A DNA stretch of 28,076 bases from a virus: positions 1 to 28,076 of the IMG/VR virus record IMGVR_UViG_3300031216_000050. The stretch is one strand, 5' to 3'. The translations under genes and the position numbers were made by a program. Below, piece after piece: positions 1-8,910 of this stretch; the first letter of the stretch is position 1; each line of letters begins with the position of its first letter. The notes beneath the pieces are model-generated. The model was not told where the DNA came from. It did not search any database and saw only the letters and a program-made list of their open reading frames with translations.

Positions 1-1130
1 ATAGTATATGTTTCATAAAAAACATCTTGATCAACAGGGTATATTTCGTCTTTTACTGATTTCATAATAAAATCGCCTGCTTTACCATGCGTAATACCTT
101 CTAGGGTTTCGCAGCTAAATGCAGTGTCTACCTGTGCTGCCATTCTTTCTATGGGTCTATTGTGACAAGATACCAATTCTGGTAGGTTTTTAAGGTCAGC
201 AGTAAAATGCAAGTCTAAAGGCTTGTTGTTATTAGGTATTTTTGCTTCTGTTAGTGGACTGTCAGATCGTCTTGCAGCCATTGCTTTTAGTCTATTGTCA
301 TAATCTAATGCTTCAGACACCATTGGATTCCAGTTAGACCAGTTGCCATGCTTGTCTTTTTGTACTGACATTTGTTTTTGACCATCAACTATGTCGATCT
401 TGGCTCCAAATGCACTTAGCAATTCATTAATTTTATTTGACGTATCAACAATTTGGGCAGCAGTTGCAGTTGCTAATGCCAATTCATCATCATCATCATC
501 TGTTTTGCTAACTGCTATGTCACCACTACCTTTTGTACCTGGACTTGTTGCGGTTGCTGGTGTACCGTGTGATACTGCACCTATTCCAGGTACTGCAGAA
601 GGTGCCTGTTGACCGTAAGTCTCATCTAGGTGGCTGTGGTGGTTTGCAATAAAGTCTTTTAATTGTTCAGATACAGGCTTATCATTAACATCTAGGCTAC
701 CGTCTAGTATTGCTGGTGTAGCCTTAAGCATTGCAAGCAAGTCCTCTATGTTAATGTCAAATAGGTAACAACGAACAAGTGCACCAGGGGTTGTCATTAA
801 TATGTGAATATGTCTATGATGACCATCTGCAATATGAAAATCACGAGAGCATATGAAATTTGACTGTTCAGCAGGAACTGCAATTTCACCTTTTGCTATT
901 CTTGTCAGGGGTTTGTCTATATTAATTTCATCTTGTGTGCATTTTAGCATTGTTGCTGGCACTAACAATTCAACAATTCGAACTCTTTTTTTGAATTCTG
1001 CTATTGATGCCTCAAATGAATCCATGTTAACTTGAGGCATGTTAGCTCTGCTAATGCCTTTTCCTGTCGATAAGTATTCGGTAGCACTAAAGTTAATAGT
1101 CTTGTTACCAATTTTGTATATTGTGTTCAT
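1..1130 (-). CDS. ParB-like (ParB/sulfiredoxin fold) phage protein, C-terminus cut by window edge
   Basis: The frame is open from an ATG at 1130 to base 1, giving 376 residues with no stop, so the gene runs off the window. The N-terminal 120 residues look like the ParB-like nuclease domain found in large phages: ISRANMPQV near residue 27, a Lys/Gln/Glu-rich stretch LKCTQDEI, then RDFHIADGHHRHIHIL around residue 95, where DGHHR is the family's signature. A low-complexity Ala/Thr/Pro/Gly linker with five consecutive Asp follows (about 175-210). The C-terminal part carries GDFIMKSV...YPVDQDVFYETY, similar to a small domain I recall from other phage proteins. It starts 9 bp after the portal stop and is probably cotranscribed with it. 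Family membership is a motif call; a role in the virion or in DNA handling is not shown by the sequence. Confidence 0.72.
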   Translation of the reverse strand, partial: MNTIYKIGNKTINFSATEYLSTGKGISRANMPQVNMDSFEASIAEFKKRVRIVELLVPATMLKCTQDEINIDKPLTRIAKGEIAVPAEQSNFICSRDFHIADGHHRHIHILMTTPGALVRCYLFDINIEDLLAMLKATPAILDGSLDVNDKPVSEQLKDFIANHHSHLDETYGQQAPSAVPGIGAVSHGTPATATSPGTKGSGDIAVSKTDDDDDELALATATAAQIVDTSNKINELLSAFGAKIDIVDGQKQMSVQKDKHGNWSNWNPMVSEALDYDNRLKAMAARRSDSPLTEAKIPNNNKPLDLHFTADLKNLPELVSCHNRPIERMAAQVDTAFSCETLEGITHGKAGDFIMKSVKDEIYPVDQDVFYETYT

Positions 1131-1139
1131 ATTCCTATT

Positions 1140-2999
1140 TTAGTCTTCATCTTTGTCTTTCTTGCCGTCTTTGTCTTTGACTTTGCCATCGCCATCAACT
1201 TCATCAGAAGAAATAACTTCGGTTTGATCGTCATCAACTTCATCTTTTACTGTTGACTGTTGACTAGATTCATTGTCAATATCTGACTTATCTTGTATTT
1301 CATCTTCTATTCTTTTTGCTAGGTCGCTAATAGGCAGTCCGGTTTCAGGGTCAAAGTTTGTTTGTGGATCATACTTAGTCTTCATTAAGTATTGTCTAAG
1401 TTGATATTCCATCATGTTTTCTCTTTCTTGTGCCGCCATTTTAGCGTTAAGATCGAGTTTTTGTTTGTTCATTTCTGGTAAGTACTCGTTGATTAAGAAC
1501 TCATCTGACCAATATTTAAGTTCTTCACCATCTGGTGTTCTAGATGTAAATGCTTCTCTGATTCGACCGATAGATTCAACTTTTTCTTTTAGTACGTCAA
1601 GTTGCATTAACTCTTCAAAAACTGAATATGAATTAAATTGAACTTTAATTGCGTCTAGTATAGAATCATCATCTTTAATTTCAGGGAACCTTGCAGCAAG
1701 CTGCATATACAAAGGTTTAAGAATTAGCATTTGTACTATGTCTTGAATTCTTGACACAAATCGACCAAACGTAATTTCCTCTCTTAATTGTGATCTTGTG
1801 TCCATATTCCAACTGTCTGAGGAGTTAGAGTCAAATCTACTGTAAGGCATTCTTGCTGCCTGGTAAAATCTTCTGGAAAAGTACTCATTTTTATTTGTGT
1901 CTATTTGAACACCACCATCATTTCCAACAGTTTGCACTTCTGGCGTACCACTATCACCATCTGACATCCAGTACGTTTTCATCATCATTTGGTTTGCTGT
2001 ACCATTAATGTTTAGTTCTCCAGATTCAGCATCGTATTGTATATCATCATTATACATGTGCTTTGTTTCAGCAAGTGTTTGGGCTGCAGCAATTCGACCT
2101 TTACCGGCAGTCGGAACCTTAACAATCATACGAAAAACTGAGTTTGTTACTGTGCTAATGAGGGTTGATTCGTCCATGATTCTAAGATCATTAAACGATT
2201 TTAGCAAGTGTTCTAAATAACTAACTCTGTTGTTTGGTGAAGCATCTGACCAGTCAATTTTTATTATTTGAGAGTCATACATTAGTATGTAGTCATTTTT
2301 TCGACCCATAGTCCTGTGATGTTTCCAATACTTGACACCTTTTGCATAAAATTGTTCAAGTTCTAAAGGGTCAATTTCGTGAATTGCAATGATCTTTTTA
2401 GGATTGTTTAAGTCGTCCCAAACCATTTCGTATGATTGTGAACCTTCGATTAAGAAAAGATACACTCGGTTCCAAAGTGAATATTGTGTGCCTTGGTTAC
2501 CAAAACCATACATTTTCATTATTCGACCAAACTGCTCTATTGCGTATTCTTGTAGTTGTTTTTGAAATTCTTTATCTAACTTTTGAGCGTCAAATTTTGT
2601 TGTGTCTAATTGTAGGACAATCGGGTCCTTTATTTTAGTAGCAACTACTACTTCATCAGTTAGTTTAGTTAGGACTTCATCGACAACATCATGTACACTT
2701 AAGCGAATAAGTTGGTCTCGTTTTGATTTACTATTTAAGCCATAGTATGTAGTTCGTTTACCATTTCTGTGTCTACCAGTATTTTGCATAGATAGCAATT
2801 GACTGTATATATCTTCATCTAGATATCTTGCATCTAAACTATCAGCTTCACTTTGCTTGTGTGCTTTTTCTGCATACATTTGAGTCATAAATGGGTTGAA
2901 CCTATGTATTTGTGTTGCTTTCGTGTTTGCGTTTCTTAGCTTAGCGTAGTTAGTAATACCTGGAACTTGCATTGTCGAAACAGTAGATTTTTTAGCCAT
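1140..2999 (-). CDS. T4 gp20-type portal vertex protein
   Basis: This 619-residue protein resembles the T4 gp20 portal family, the dodecameric ring through which DNA enters and leaves the capsid and on which the prohead is built. Supporting features are NEYFSRRFYQAARMPYSRFD (about 375-395), the FGRFVSRIQDIV helix after it, LKPLYMQLAARFPEI, and an early EIDPLELEQFY segment, all in the order expected for myovirus portals. It is longer than T4 gp20 (524 aa). The extra length is mostly a charged C-terminal tail from about residue 555, ending in alternating Asp and Lys, of unknown role. The ATG at 2999 has no Shine-Dalgarno, only an A/T-rich leader. The gene lies between a GIY-YIG endonuclease (upstream) and a ParB-like protein (downstream). 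Confidence 0.87.
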   Translation of the reverse strand: MAKKSTVSTMQVPGITNYAKLRNANTKATQIHRFNPFMTQMYAEKAHKQSEADSLDARYLDEDIYSQLLSMQNTGRHRNGKRTTYYGLNSKSKRDQLIRLSVHDVVDEVLTKLTDEVVVATKIKDPIVLQLDTTKFDAQKLDKEFQKQLQEYAIEQFGRIMKMYGFGNQGTQYSLWNRVYLFLIEGSQSYEMVWDDLNNPKKIIAIHEIDPLELEQFYAKGVKYWKHHRTMGRKNDYILMYDSQIIKIDWSDASPNNRVSYLEHLLKSFNDLRIMDESTLISTVTNSVFRMIVKVPTAGKGRIAAAQTLAETKHMYNDDIQYDAESGELNINGTANQMMMKTYWMSDGDSGTPEVQTVGNDGGVQIDTNKNEYFSRRFYQAARMPYSRFDSNSSDSWNMDTRSQLREEITFGRFVSRIQDIVQMLILKPLYMQLAARFPEIKDDDSILDAIKVQFNSYSVFEELMQLDVLKEKVESIGRIREAFTSRTPDGEELKYWSDEFLINEYLPEMNKQKLDLNAKMAAQERENMMEYQLRQYLMKTKYDPQTNFDPETGLPISDLAKRIEDEIQDKSDIDNESSQQSTVKDEVDDDQTEVISSDEVDGDGKVKDKDGKKDKDED

Positions 3000-3065
3000 T
3001 GATCTAGTCTAATTTTTATTTGTAATATGTATACCTATATGAAAAATAGGGATTTGTAAAATATG

Positions 3066-4247
3066 TTAATTTGTAAGTTGTAAGTTGCTTATTCTATCAT
3101 AAAAATTAATTGGTTGTGTACATTGCATATCGTTACAAGATAACCAAATATATTTGCATAATATGACAAATTCTTTTATTTCATTATTAATAACAACATT
3201 TAAGTCTAACTCAGAATAGTTAAGTAAAATATGCCTTGCTATATTCGATGCATTTATTTTACTAAACTTTAAATGAAAACCAGATTTGCATAAAAGTCTA
3301 ATTGACTCGTTACATAAAATTATGTTTTCGCTTATTTTACTTTTGTCTAATAATTGCAATCTGTATATTTTTCTGATTATTGCAGCATCTTTTCGCTTAT
3401 TGACAATAGATTTTCTTGTTTCTTCATCAGACCACATTTTTGTTCTAATATTTGACCATCTAGCATTATTTTTTGGGTTTTCGAAAAACGATGTCATTGC
3501 AGTCTTGGTTGATTTTGCAATTTTTAGTTTCGTATCTTGTGTATGCTTAGGTCCTCTTTTAAGCCAACCGTCTTTTAATTTTGCTGTGATTTGTGCATCA
3601 TCATAGACATGCATATACACATTGTCTTTATACAAAACAGTAAAACCTTTTGTTCTCTTTGGTATTTTAGATCGATATTCTAAAGATTCCCAATTTTTAG
3701 CTGCAGCTTTAGCATGATTTCTTTTTGCCTTTTGCGTATTGTGTGCCTTTTTTTGTGTCTTTTTGAATTCTGTATTAGCTATTGAACCAATAATAGAAAA
3801 TGCTGGAATTTTATGTAAACCTAATGCTCTATTCTTTTTTGCCGTTTTTATTGATTTTGCACTTGCCTTTTCTTTTATTTCTTTAGACCAAGACCAACCA
3901 CCAGAACCACCACATTTTAAATTGTATGTTGCTTTTGATTCCACGAATGCTTGGCTTACTATTCTTTTTTCTATTACATATGCATGGTTTATGTTGCTAA
4001 ATGAAAGCAATATTATAGAATCAAAAGCACCCCACCCATGTTTTTCAATAGATCGACGTAAATGCAAACCTGAGCCTTTATATGAACCATCTACAACGTT
4101 AGATATCTTAGAACTAACACCAACGTATATTTTATTAGTAATAGTGTTAACAGTTAAATAGACACAAGCCTTGTTTGTATTGTCAACATTTGATGTTTGA
4201 CCAATAGTACAATATTTTTCTAAAATTGAGTCTTGTGTGAATTCCAT
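3066..4247 (-). CDS. Free-standing GIY-YIG homing-type endonuclease
   Basis: The 393-residue protein has an N-terminal GIY-YIG nuclease domain (about 27-115): ACVYLTVN (GIY position, 28-34), KIYVGVSS (YIG position, 39-46), YKGSG followed by Arg65, the probable catalytic Glu93 in VIEKRIV, and YNLKCGGSGG at 108-117. The rest is Lys/Asn/Ile-rich with segments resembling NUMOD3-type DNA-binding motifs (WSKEIKEKASAKSIK and PKHTQDTKLKIAKSTK). This matches T4 Seg-like mobile endonucleases, which cut related phage genomes and spread by repair. It starts 3 bp after the preceding stop and sits between two virion genes, a usual place for such elements. I see no intron or intein boundary, so I treat it as free-standing. 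The function as an active homing enzyme is inferred. Confidence 0.85.
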   Translation of the reverse strand: MEFTQDSILEKYCTIGQTSNVDNTNKACVYLTVNTITNKIYVGVSSKISNVVDGSYKGSGLHLRRSIEKHGWGAFDSIILLSFSNINHAYVIEKRIVSQAFVESKATYNLKCGGSGGWSWSKEIKEKASAKSIKTAKKNRALGLHKIPAFSIIGSIANTEFKKTQKKAHNTQKAKRNHAKAAAKNWESLEYRSKIPKRTKGFTVLYKDNVYMHVYDDAQITAKLKDGWLKRGPKHTQDTKLKIAKSTKTAMTSFFENPKNNARWSNIRTKMWSDEETRKSIVNKRKDAAIIRKIYRLQLLDKSKISENIILCNESIRLLCKSGFHLKFSKINASNIARHILLNYSELDLNVVINNEIKEFVILCKYIWLSCNDMQCTQPINFYDRISNLQLTN

Positions 4248-4250
4248 AAT

Positions 4251-4976
4251 TTATACTGATGAGGTGTGACCGTCTCCGGCTGTTTTAACCTTTCGGCCTT
4301 GCTGTTTCACGAACTCACGCCATTTTTGTTCAAGTTTTGCAGGCCCAATTTTCGCGTAGCCTTTGCTTGGAATATACACTGCCTTTGCCCAGTCCTCTTG
4401 CGTAAATTCAATAACATTTTTTTGCAAGCTCGGCAGATACATTCTAATTGCGAAACCAGCTCCGTACTGTTCTAGTTGACGCTTGATACTTCGCCAGTTT
4501 ATGTTAACTTGCATTCTGTCTGAGTTCTTATTATTAGCAAGTTTTGCAGTATATTCAGCCTTGTAAAGGTAAAATGCTTGATACAAGACCAACTTACGAA
4601 TCCTTGGTGGCAATAAGTGTAAATTTATGCCCAGTACTCTAACCTTTTCATCTTTTGTCATAAAAGGTGTTAAGCAAAGCACTAACGGTTGAGTGTCATA
4701 AAAGTCTAATACGTCTTTGTATTTTGGGTTATCATAATCAAAAATACAAAGTGTGCCAGGCATCATAATACGACGCTTTAGTTGTCTATCTGGATTGTTC
4801 ATGTATTGCGACCTGTACCATGCAACAGCCTCTTTTTCTGGCCTTGTCGACTTTGCAATCTCATTATTTTGAATGTCATCCCAAAAATCGTAAGAATACT
4901 TGTTAGTTAACCGCTCGAGTCCTTTTTTGACTGAACTTAGCAGTTTGCCAAATCTAGAGTTTGATAAAAATCCCAT
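4251..4976 (-). CDS. Conserved T4-type phage protein of unknown function (virion module)
   Basis: The 241-residue protein has an ordered core: MPGTLCIFDYDNPKYKDVL (about 72-90), FYDTQPLVLCLTPF, then VLGINLHLLPP (about 114-124). The arrangement 'phenylalanine/tyrosine-rich strand, FYD..PLVL, LGINLHLLPP' resembles an uncharacterised protein seen in T4-like and cyanomyovirus structural clusters, so I assign it to that group by memory of the pattern, not by search. The C-terminal half is basic and may bind nucleic acid or the portal. It starts 4 bp after the stop of the large structural ORF and ends 3 bp before the GIY-YIG start, so all are probably cotranscribed. A part in head completion or neck assembly is plausible but unproven. 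Confidence 0.6.
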   Translation of the reverse strand: MGFLSNSRFGKLLSSVKKGLERLTNKYSYDFWDDIQNNEIAKSTRPEKEAVAWYRSQYMNNPDRQLKRRIMMPGTLCIFDYDNPKYKDVLDFYDTQPLVLCLTPFMTKDEKVRVLGINLHLLPPRIRKLVLYQAFYLYKAEYTAKLANNKNSDRMQVNINWRSIKRQLEQYGAGFAIRMYLPSLQKNVIEFTQEDWAKAVYIPSKGYAKIGPAKLEQKWREFVKQQGRKVKTAGDGHTSSV

Positions 4977-4980
4977 ATAG

Positions 4981-7161
4981 TTATCTTATGAATTTAATTA
5001 TAAGTGAAGTTGCGTCGACTGGTATGTCAATCATAGTAAGCATTAGACTATCCTTATTAAATTGAACAATCACGCCGGTGTTCGTACTGATACTATCAAT
5101 TCTGTAAACTTTACCAAATGTGCTTTCTAAAAAGCCACGAACAATTAATGAGTTTGTATCATAGTTGTCTACTGTTTCTGGTGTTACATCGTAATACAAG
5201 TTAAGCAGGTCAAACTTTTGATTTTGTGTTAGTGCTAATGTGTTAAGACTGAGCCATGAATAAACTCTTGACTTTAGCAATACATCTAAGCTAATTACAG
5301 TCTGAACTGCTGAAGTTACAGTAATCACCTCTTGTGAATTAAAAACAAGACTAGCAAAACCTTTATGTTCTGATGGGTATACTAGCCAAGGCAATGACTT
5401 TCTAGATATTAACTGACCAGTAATTGCGCTAATGTACGACCAATGATCTTGCCTAGTTGTACTAGGGATAAACTCATTGTACTTTTCAGTTCTAAAACGG
5501 TCACCTGTCACGTTTTTAGAAATATTAAGTCTATAACTAGCAGTGTCTATTAATTCTGTAGGGAAAACAGAACTAAACTGTTCACTGTCTTTTGCCTTTA
5601 GTATCAATTTTGTTATTGGCTTAAACTGACCAGAATGTCTGCTAATAGGAAACCAATATGGATTTTGCAAAAGTCCCAGTTGACCACTTTCAGCCTGTAA
5701 CTTTACCAATATTTGCATTTCTGTTGGCGGTAAAATGTTGAATTTTAAGAAGTTGCCATCGCCACCACGCCTAGCAATTGCAGTGTTACTAATATAGTTT
5801 CGAAAGTTGGCAAGACTTAATTCTTTGTATCGGGCGTTGTTTGCCCTAGCGTTTACTATTTTATCGTATATTGCGTTTTCATAAGCAATAGCCCTTGAAA
5901 TGTATATCGTATTGTTTTGTGTAAACAGTAAAGGATTTTGTAAAAATTCAGTCAGTACGTTTTGCTCTGTTACTGATTGTACAACGTTATCTGCAATGTT
6001 CAAGTCATTAACACCATCAGGGTCAATTGATAAGTTAGACTTAACGACTATATGCTTACACCAAAAATAGTCATCTGTGACTTCAACCATATCTTGAAAT
6101 GTAATAGTCATACCATAAAATGGATTGTTGTCATCAGTAGACATTGTGTAATTTATTGTAAAGTCGTCACCAATTCTAAACAAGTCTGTAAACAGTGTAC
6201 TAAATCTGCTGCGGTCACCTCTAGCAACATAAATAATATTACCTATGTTACTGTTATAGTACCAGTCTTGCGTTACTACACCACCTAGGTACACCTTTGC
6301 TGTTGTCCTATCGTATAGTCTTAGACTTATATCATCAGTGTCAAAGTCTATGCTGTTGTCAGAAGTTTTTAATATTTCATTGCTAAAGTAAAGTAGTGAA
6401 CGGTCCAATACGTAATTTTCGTTTCCTGTTTCTAAGGAAGTAAGTATTGGATCAGGAATGTAGAAATTAACAACCAACGTTAATGTTTTAAACTGGTCGT
6501 TTTGTATAAACTCGGTAGTAAAAACGTCATCAAGTATTGGTTCACTTGTTTTCAGTATGACACTAAATCTATAATCACCAAGAGTTATGTCTTCGAATCG
6601 ATACAGTACACCTCTAAAAAATGCATAGCAGGCTTCTTGTATTGGATCATACTTAATATCAGACCAACCTTCGTATGTAGCCCGAACTGTTTCATACTTT
6701 AGTTGTTCATATGCATCACTGTCAGTACCGATCAATTCTGCAGTACCAATTGGCATTTTAGTGTATGACAACAAGGCTGGACCCCATTTGTCATTTTGTT
6801 CAATGTATTGTGGTAGACCTTCACCTAGTACAAACCAAGCATGTGTATGGCCACTAATATCTCGGTCATTTTGGCTGTGCGCAGGTATAAAGCCATCATA
6901 TCTAAACGGTAATGACACATTAAGTCTATAAGGTCTCATGTATGCATCTTGACCCATATTGTATTGCCACTTGTTTACATATTGAAATAATCTGTTGCTC
7001 TTTGAGAGTGCCCGGTTGTCTACTTCTTGTAGTCTTTTATACTCATTATCAATCGTTCTAGACTGTAAAGTTAGTAGGTCTACGCTGTCATATAGGAACT
7101 CTTCGTTAATTGAAATACTATTAAAGCAATTTTGACCTAACGACTTCTTTATAGTCAGCAA
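4981..7161 (-). CDS. Large virion structural protein, second part (possible +1 frameshift continuation)
   Basis: The frame is 726 residues. Its first possible start is a TTG at 7161; an in-frame TAA lies 15 bp further upstream and no ATG occurs until residue 69 (NMGQDAYM), well inside conserved-looking sequence. It overlaps the preceding structural ORF by 41 bp in the +1 frame. Recognisable stretches are YVNKWQYNMG, HTHAWFVLGEGLP, CYAFFRGVLYRFED and GDYRFSVILKT. I recall this order from the later part of very long single-chain structural proteins in Bacteroidota and marine phages. Aromatic- and beta-rich composition fits a tail, baseplate or neck component. Either it initiates at TTG by coupling, or it is made only as the C-terminal 713 residues of a 1291-residue frameshift product. 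I favour the latter moderately. Confidence 0.68.
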   Translation of the reverse strand: MLTIKKSLGQNCFNSISINEEFLYDSVDLLTLQSRTIDNEYKRLQEVDNRALSKSNRLFQYVNKWQYNMGQDAYMRPYRLNVSLPFRYDGFIPAHSQNDRDISGHTHAWFVLGEGLPQYIEQNDKWGPALLSYTKMPIGTAELIGTDSDAYEQLKYETVRATYEGWSDIKYDPIQEACYAFFRGVLYRFEDITLGDYRFSVILKTSEPILDDVFTTEFIQNDQFKTLTLVVNFYIPDPILTSLETGNENYVLDRSLLYFSNEILKTSDNSIDFDTDDISLRLYDRTTAKVYLGGVVTQDWYYNSNIGNIIYVARGDRSRFSTLFTDLFRIGDDFTINYTMSTDDNNPFYGMTITFQDMVEVTDDYFWCKHIVVKSNLSIDPDGVNDLNIADNVVQSVTEQNVLTEFLQNPLLFTQNNTIYISRAIAYENAIYDKIVNARANNARYKELSLANFRNYISNTAIARRGGDGNFLKFNILPPTEMQILVKLQAESGQLGLLQNPYWFPISRHSGQFKPITKLILKAKDSEQFSSVFPTELIDTASYRLNISKNVTGDRFRTEKYNEFIPSTTRQDHWSYISAITGQLISRKSLPWLVYPSEHKGFASLVFNSQEVITVTSAVQTVISLDVLLKSRVYSWLSLNTLALTQNQKFDLLNLYYDVTPETVDNYDTNSLIVRGFLESTFGKVYRIDSISTNTGVIVQFNKDSLMLTMIDIPVDATSLIIKFIR
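7121..7126 (-). other. Candidate programmed +1 frameshift site (CTT TAA)
   Basis: On the minus strand the upstream structural ORF ends ...TTG CTT TAA TAG. Moving the CTT codon in the P site forward by one base gives TTT, and reading continues AAT AGT ATT into the 713 remaining residues of the downstream ORF. The same CTT-stop arrangement (CTT TGA) is the classical +1 shift site of the release factor 2 gene prfB. No strong Shine-Dalgarno-like stimulator is visible; only an AGG nine bases upstream of CTT. Separate translation from TTG at 7161 remains the alternative. Confidence 0.5.
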
Positions 7162-8857
7162 GTTCTGTTGCTGTTAGTGCACTTTCAGAACTGGCACCTG
7201 CCCAATTTACTGCATCACCAATATGATCTGGTGATGCAAGTTTGTCTAGCAACCAGTCTCTATACATGTCAAGGTCAAAGTCTAGTACTTCGCTATGATC
7301 TGATGCTGTTTGGTCAAAATCTAGGGCTCTATGCTCTTGTATTGAACCCAGTATAGGCTGGCTTCTAAGCTCTTTAACAAACCAAATATGATCTGGCTCA
7401 ACTGTGTGATCACAATCCTCATCAAGTTTGTATAACCAGTCACCCTTCCAATTCGAAACCTGAACAATTTTACTCTTTTTCTTTTCACCTGCGCTGTTAA
7501 GGTACATAAGGACAGGGTACACTTCTGGGTTTATAAATTCATTTAGTACAACTGTTGCAAGACTACCACCAATAAAGTTGTTGGCCCATGAAGTCTTGTC
7601 ATATGCTGGTTTTCGTACAATAAATGCATTGGGTACATCAATGCTTAACTGGTTAAATCTACCTAGTCTTGAACCTGACTCTAGTCTGATCCAACCATTA
7701 ACCATTTGTGCAGTAACTGTTGACTGCTGACCTTTGTAATTATTGTTAATGTCATTTATTAATAGTGCTGTTGTTTCTTGTGCATTACGACCTATATTGT
7801 TAGCTGTGAACAACACACTATATTCAACTTGGTCTTGCAGTAATATTTTAAACTCCTGACCCAGTGCAGGTCTAAGTCTAAACTTAAATTCTAACAGTGC
7901 AGGCTTTTGTGCACCAAAGCTGTTAGCATAACGACTAAAAGATTGTTCATAATATGTTGACTCTTCATCAAGTTGACTAAACTTGTCTATGCCTGTTTCA
8001 GTTTGGATAAGTCTAATAGCACCAGAACCTTGATATTCACGTAATGTTTCAAAATCAACATCGTTTTGTTTAACATAAAAACCAACGTATCTTGCAAATT
8101 TGTTGTCTGCTGTCGAGTCTGTAAATGCAAACTCTAAATTTGCTATCGATGAATACAAAAGACCTTGTCTTTTAAAACTATTCGTAATCCAATTGTCAAA
8201 TTCAGTTATTGTTGTTTCGTTTCTAAGTAGTTGTTCTATTGTGTCCTCTTCAGCCCTGTTCCATTGACCAGTCTTAACATTTAATCCAACAGTACCAATA
8301 CCTTGATCAAATTGAGCGTCTATTGTTGTCGGTTCAAGCTGACTAAATACAGACTTTTTTATGATGTCTAGGTTTTGAACATGAACAAGTGTGCCTTCAT
8401 TTATCCAGTGTGATACTGGAGAGTCTTGATCATATGCAAGGAATTGAGTTTCAGGCACACGAAAGACAACAAACAGGTCAGGCCATGCTTCACTGTCTTG
8501 TCCAACATGAATAGGTGCAAGGAATCGCATATTTTCATCAACCAGTTGAGACTCTTCTGAATAGCAACCCCAATTATATATTTGCTGGTATTGCAATGCA
8601 AAACTATCGTTCGGGTTAAATTGTGACTCATCAACAACATCATACAATATGTTAATGTCTGTAAATTGACTACACCAATTTCTAACGTTTGTGCCATAGG
8701 CAAGCTGATTGTTCCATTCAAAGCCTTTAAACAATGATCTGGACAAGTATTCACTTGAGTTTATTGACTCTATAAACATCTTAGACTTAGAGTCGATAAC
8801 TATTTTTATGTTACCGCTAAGACGAGGATTTGTTTTATTTAATGAAAAAGTTGACAT
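7121..8857 (-). CDS. Large virion structural protein, first part
   Basis: The 578-residue protein starts MSTFSLNKTNPRLSGNIKI and continues with IESINSSEYLS, LFKGFEWN, YQQIYNWGCYSEE, ENMRFLAPIHVG and DLFVVFRVPE (about 138-150). I associate this order with a family of very long structural proteins in Bacteroidota and marine myoviruses in which these motifs and those of the next ORF lie in one chain. The C-terminal half is beta-rich. The start ATG at 8857 follows a short AT-rich region with a motif shared with the gene at 11279. It ends at TAA 7121, inside the next ORF. The exact structural role (baseplate, neck or tail) cannot be read from the sequence; virion membership is inferred from family pattern and location. 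Confidence 0.72.
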   Translation of the reverse strand: MSTFSLNKTNPRLSGNIKIVIDSKSKMFIESINSSEYLSRSLFKGFEWNNQLAYGTNVRNWCSQFTDINILYDVVDESQFNPNDSFALQYQQIYNWGCYSEESQLVDENMRFLAPIHVGQDSEAWPDLFVVFRVPETQFLAYDQDSPVSHWINEGTLVHVQNLDIIKKSVFSQLEPTTIDAQFDQGIGTVGLNVKTGQWNRAEEDTIEQLLRNETTITEFDNWITNSFKRQGLLYSSIANLEFAFTDSTADNKFARYVGFYVKQNDVDFETLREYQGSGAIRLIQTETGIDKFSQLDEESTYYEQSFSRYANSFGAQKPALLEFKFRLRPALGQEFKILLQDQVEYSVLFTANNIGRNAQETTALLINDINNNYKGQQSTVTAQMVNGWIRLESGSRLGRFNQLSIDVPNAFIVRKPAYDKTSWANNFIGGSLATVVLNEFINPEVYPVLMYLNSAGEKKKSKIVQVSNWKGDWLYKLDEDCDHTVEPDHIWFVKELRSQPILGSIQEHRALDFDQTASDHSEVLDFDLDMYRDWLLDKLASPDHIGDAVNWAGASSESALTATELADYKEVVRSKLL

Positions 8858-8864
8858 ACATGTG

Positions 8865-8883
8865 GCTTTATAGTATATATATC
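8865..8883 (-). promoter_or_regulatory. AT-rich candidate virion-gene promoter motif
   Basis: The minus-strand motif GATATATATACTATAAAGC lies 8 bp before the ATG at 8857. A close relative, GATATATATTACATAAAC, precedes the structural gene starting at 11279, and a looser one (ATACATATTACAAATAAA) lies upstream of the portal gene. Sharing suggests a phage promoter for virion genes. It does not contain the T4 late promoter TATAAATA, and no initiation site is known. Confidence 0.35.
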
Positions 8884-8910
8884 TTTAAAGAAAAAAGACG
8901 TTTAAGAGTC

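Noticed and set aside
391-1035. Plus-strand frames of 73 and 60 codons
   Set aside because: They lie opposite the ParB-like gene, which has clear motifs and is open across the whole stretch on the minus strand.
3286-4161. Plus-strand frames of 106 and 140 codons opposite the GIY-YIG gene
   Set aside because: They are hydrophobic shadows produced by Lys/Asn-rich codons on the other strand; no start context or domain supports them.
8401-8754. 117-codon minus-strand frame inside the large structural ORF
   Set aside because: It overlaps fully with a gene that has a consistent coding pattern; the Cys/Leu/His-rich product looks like an out-of-frame reading.
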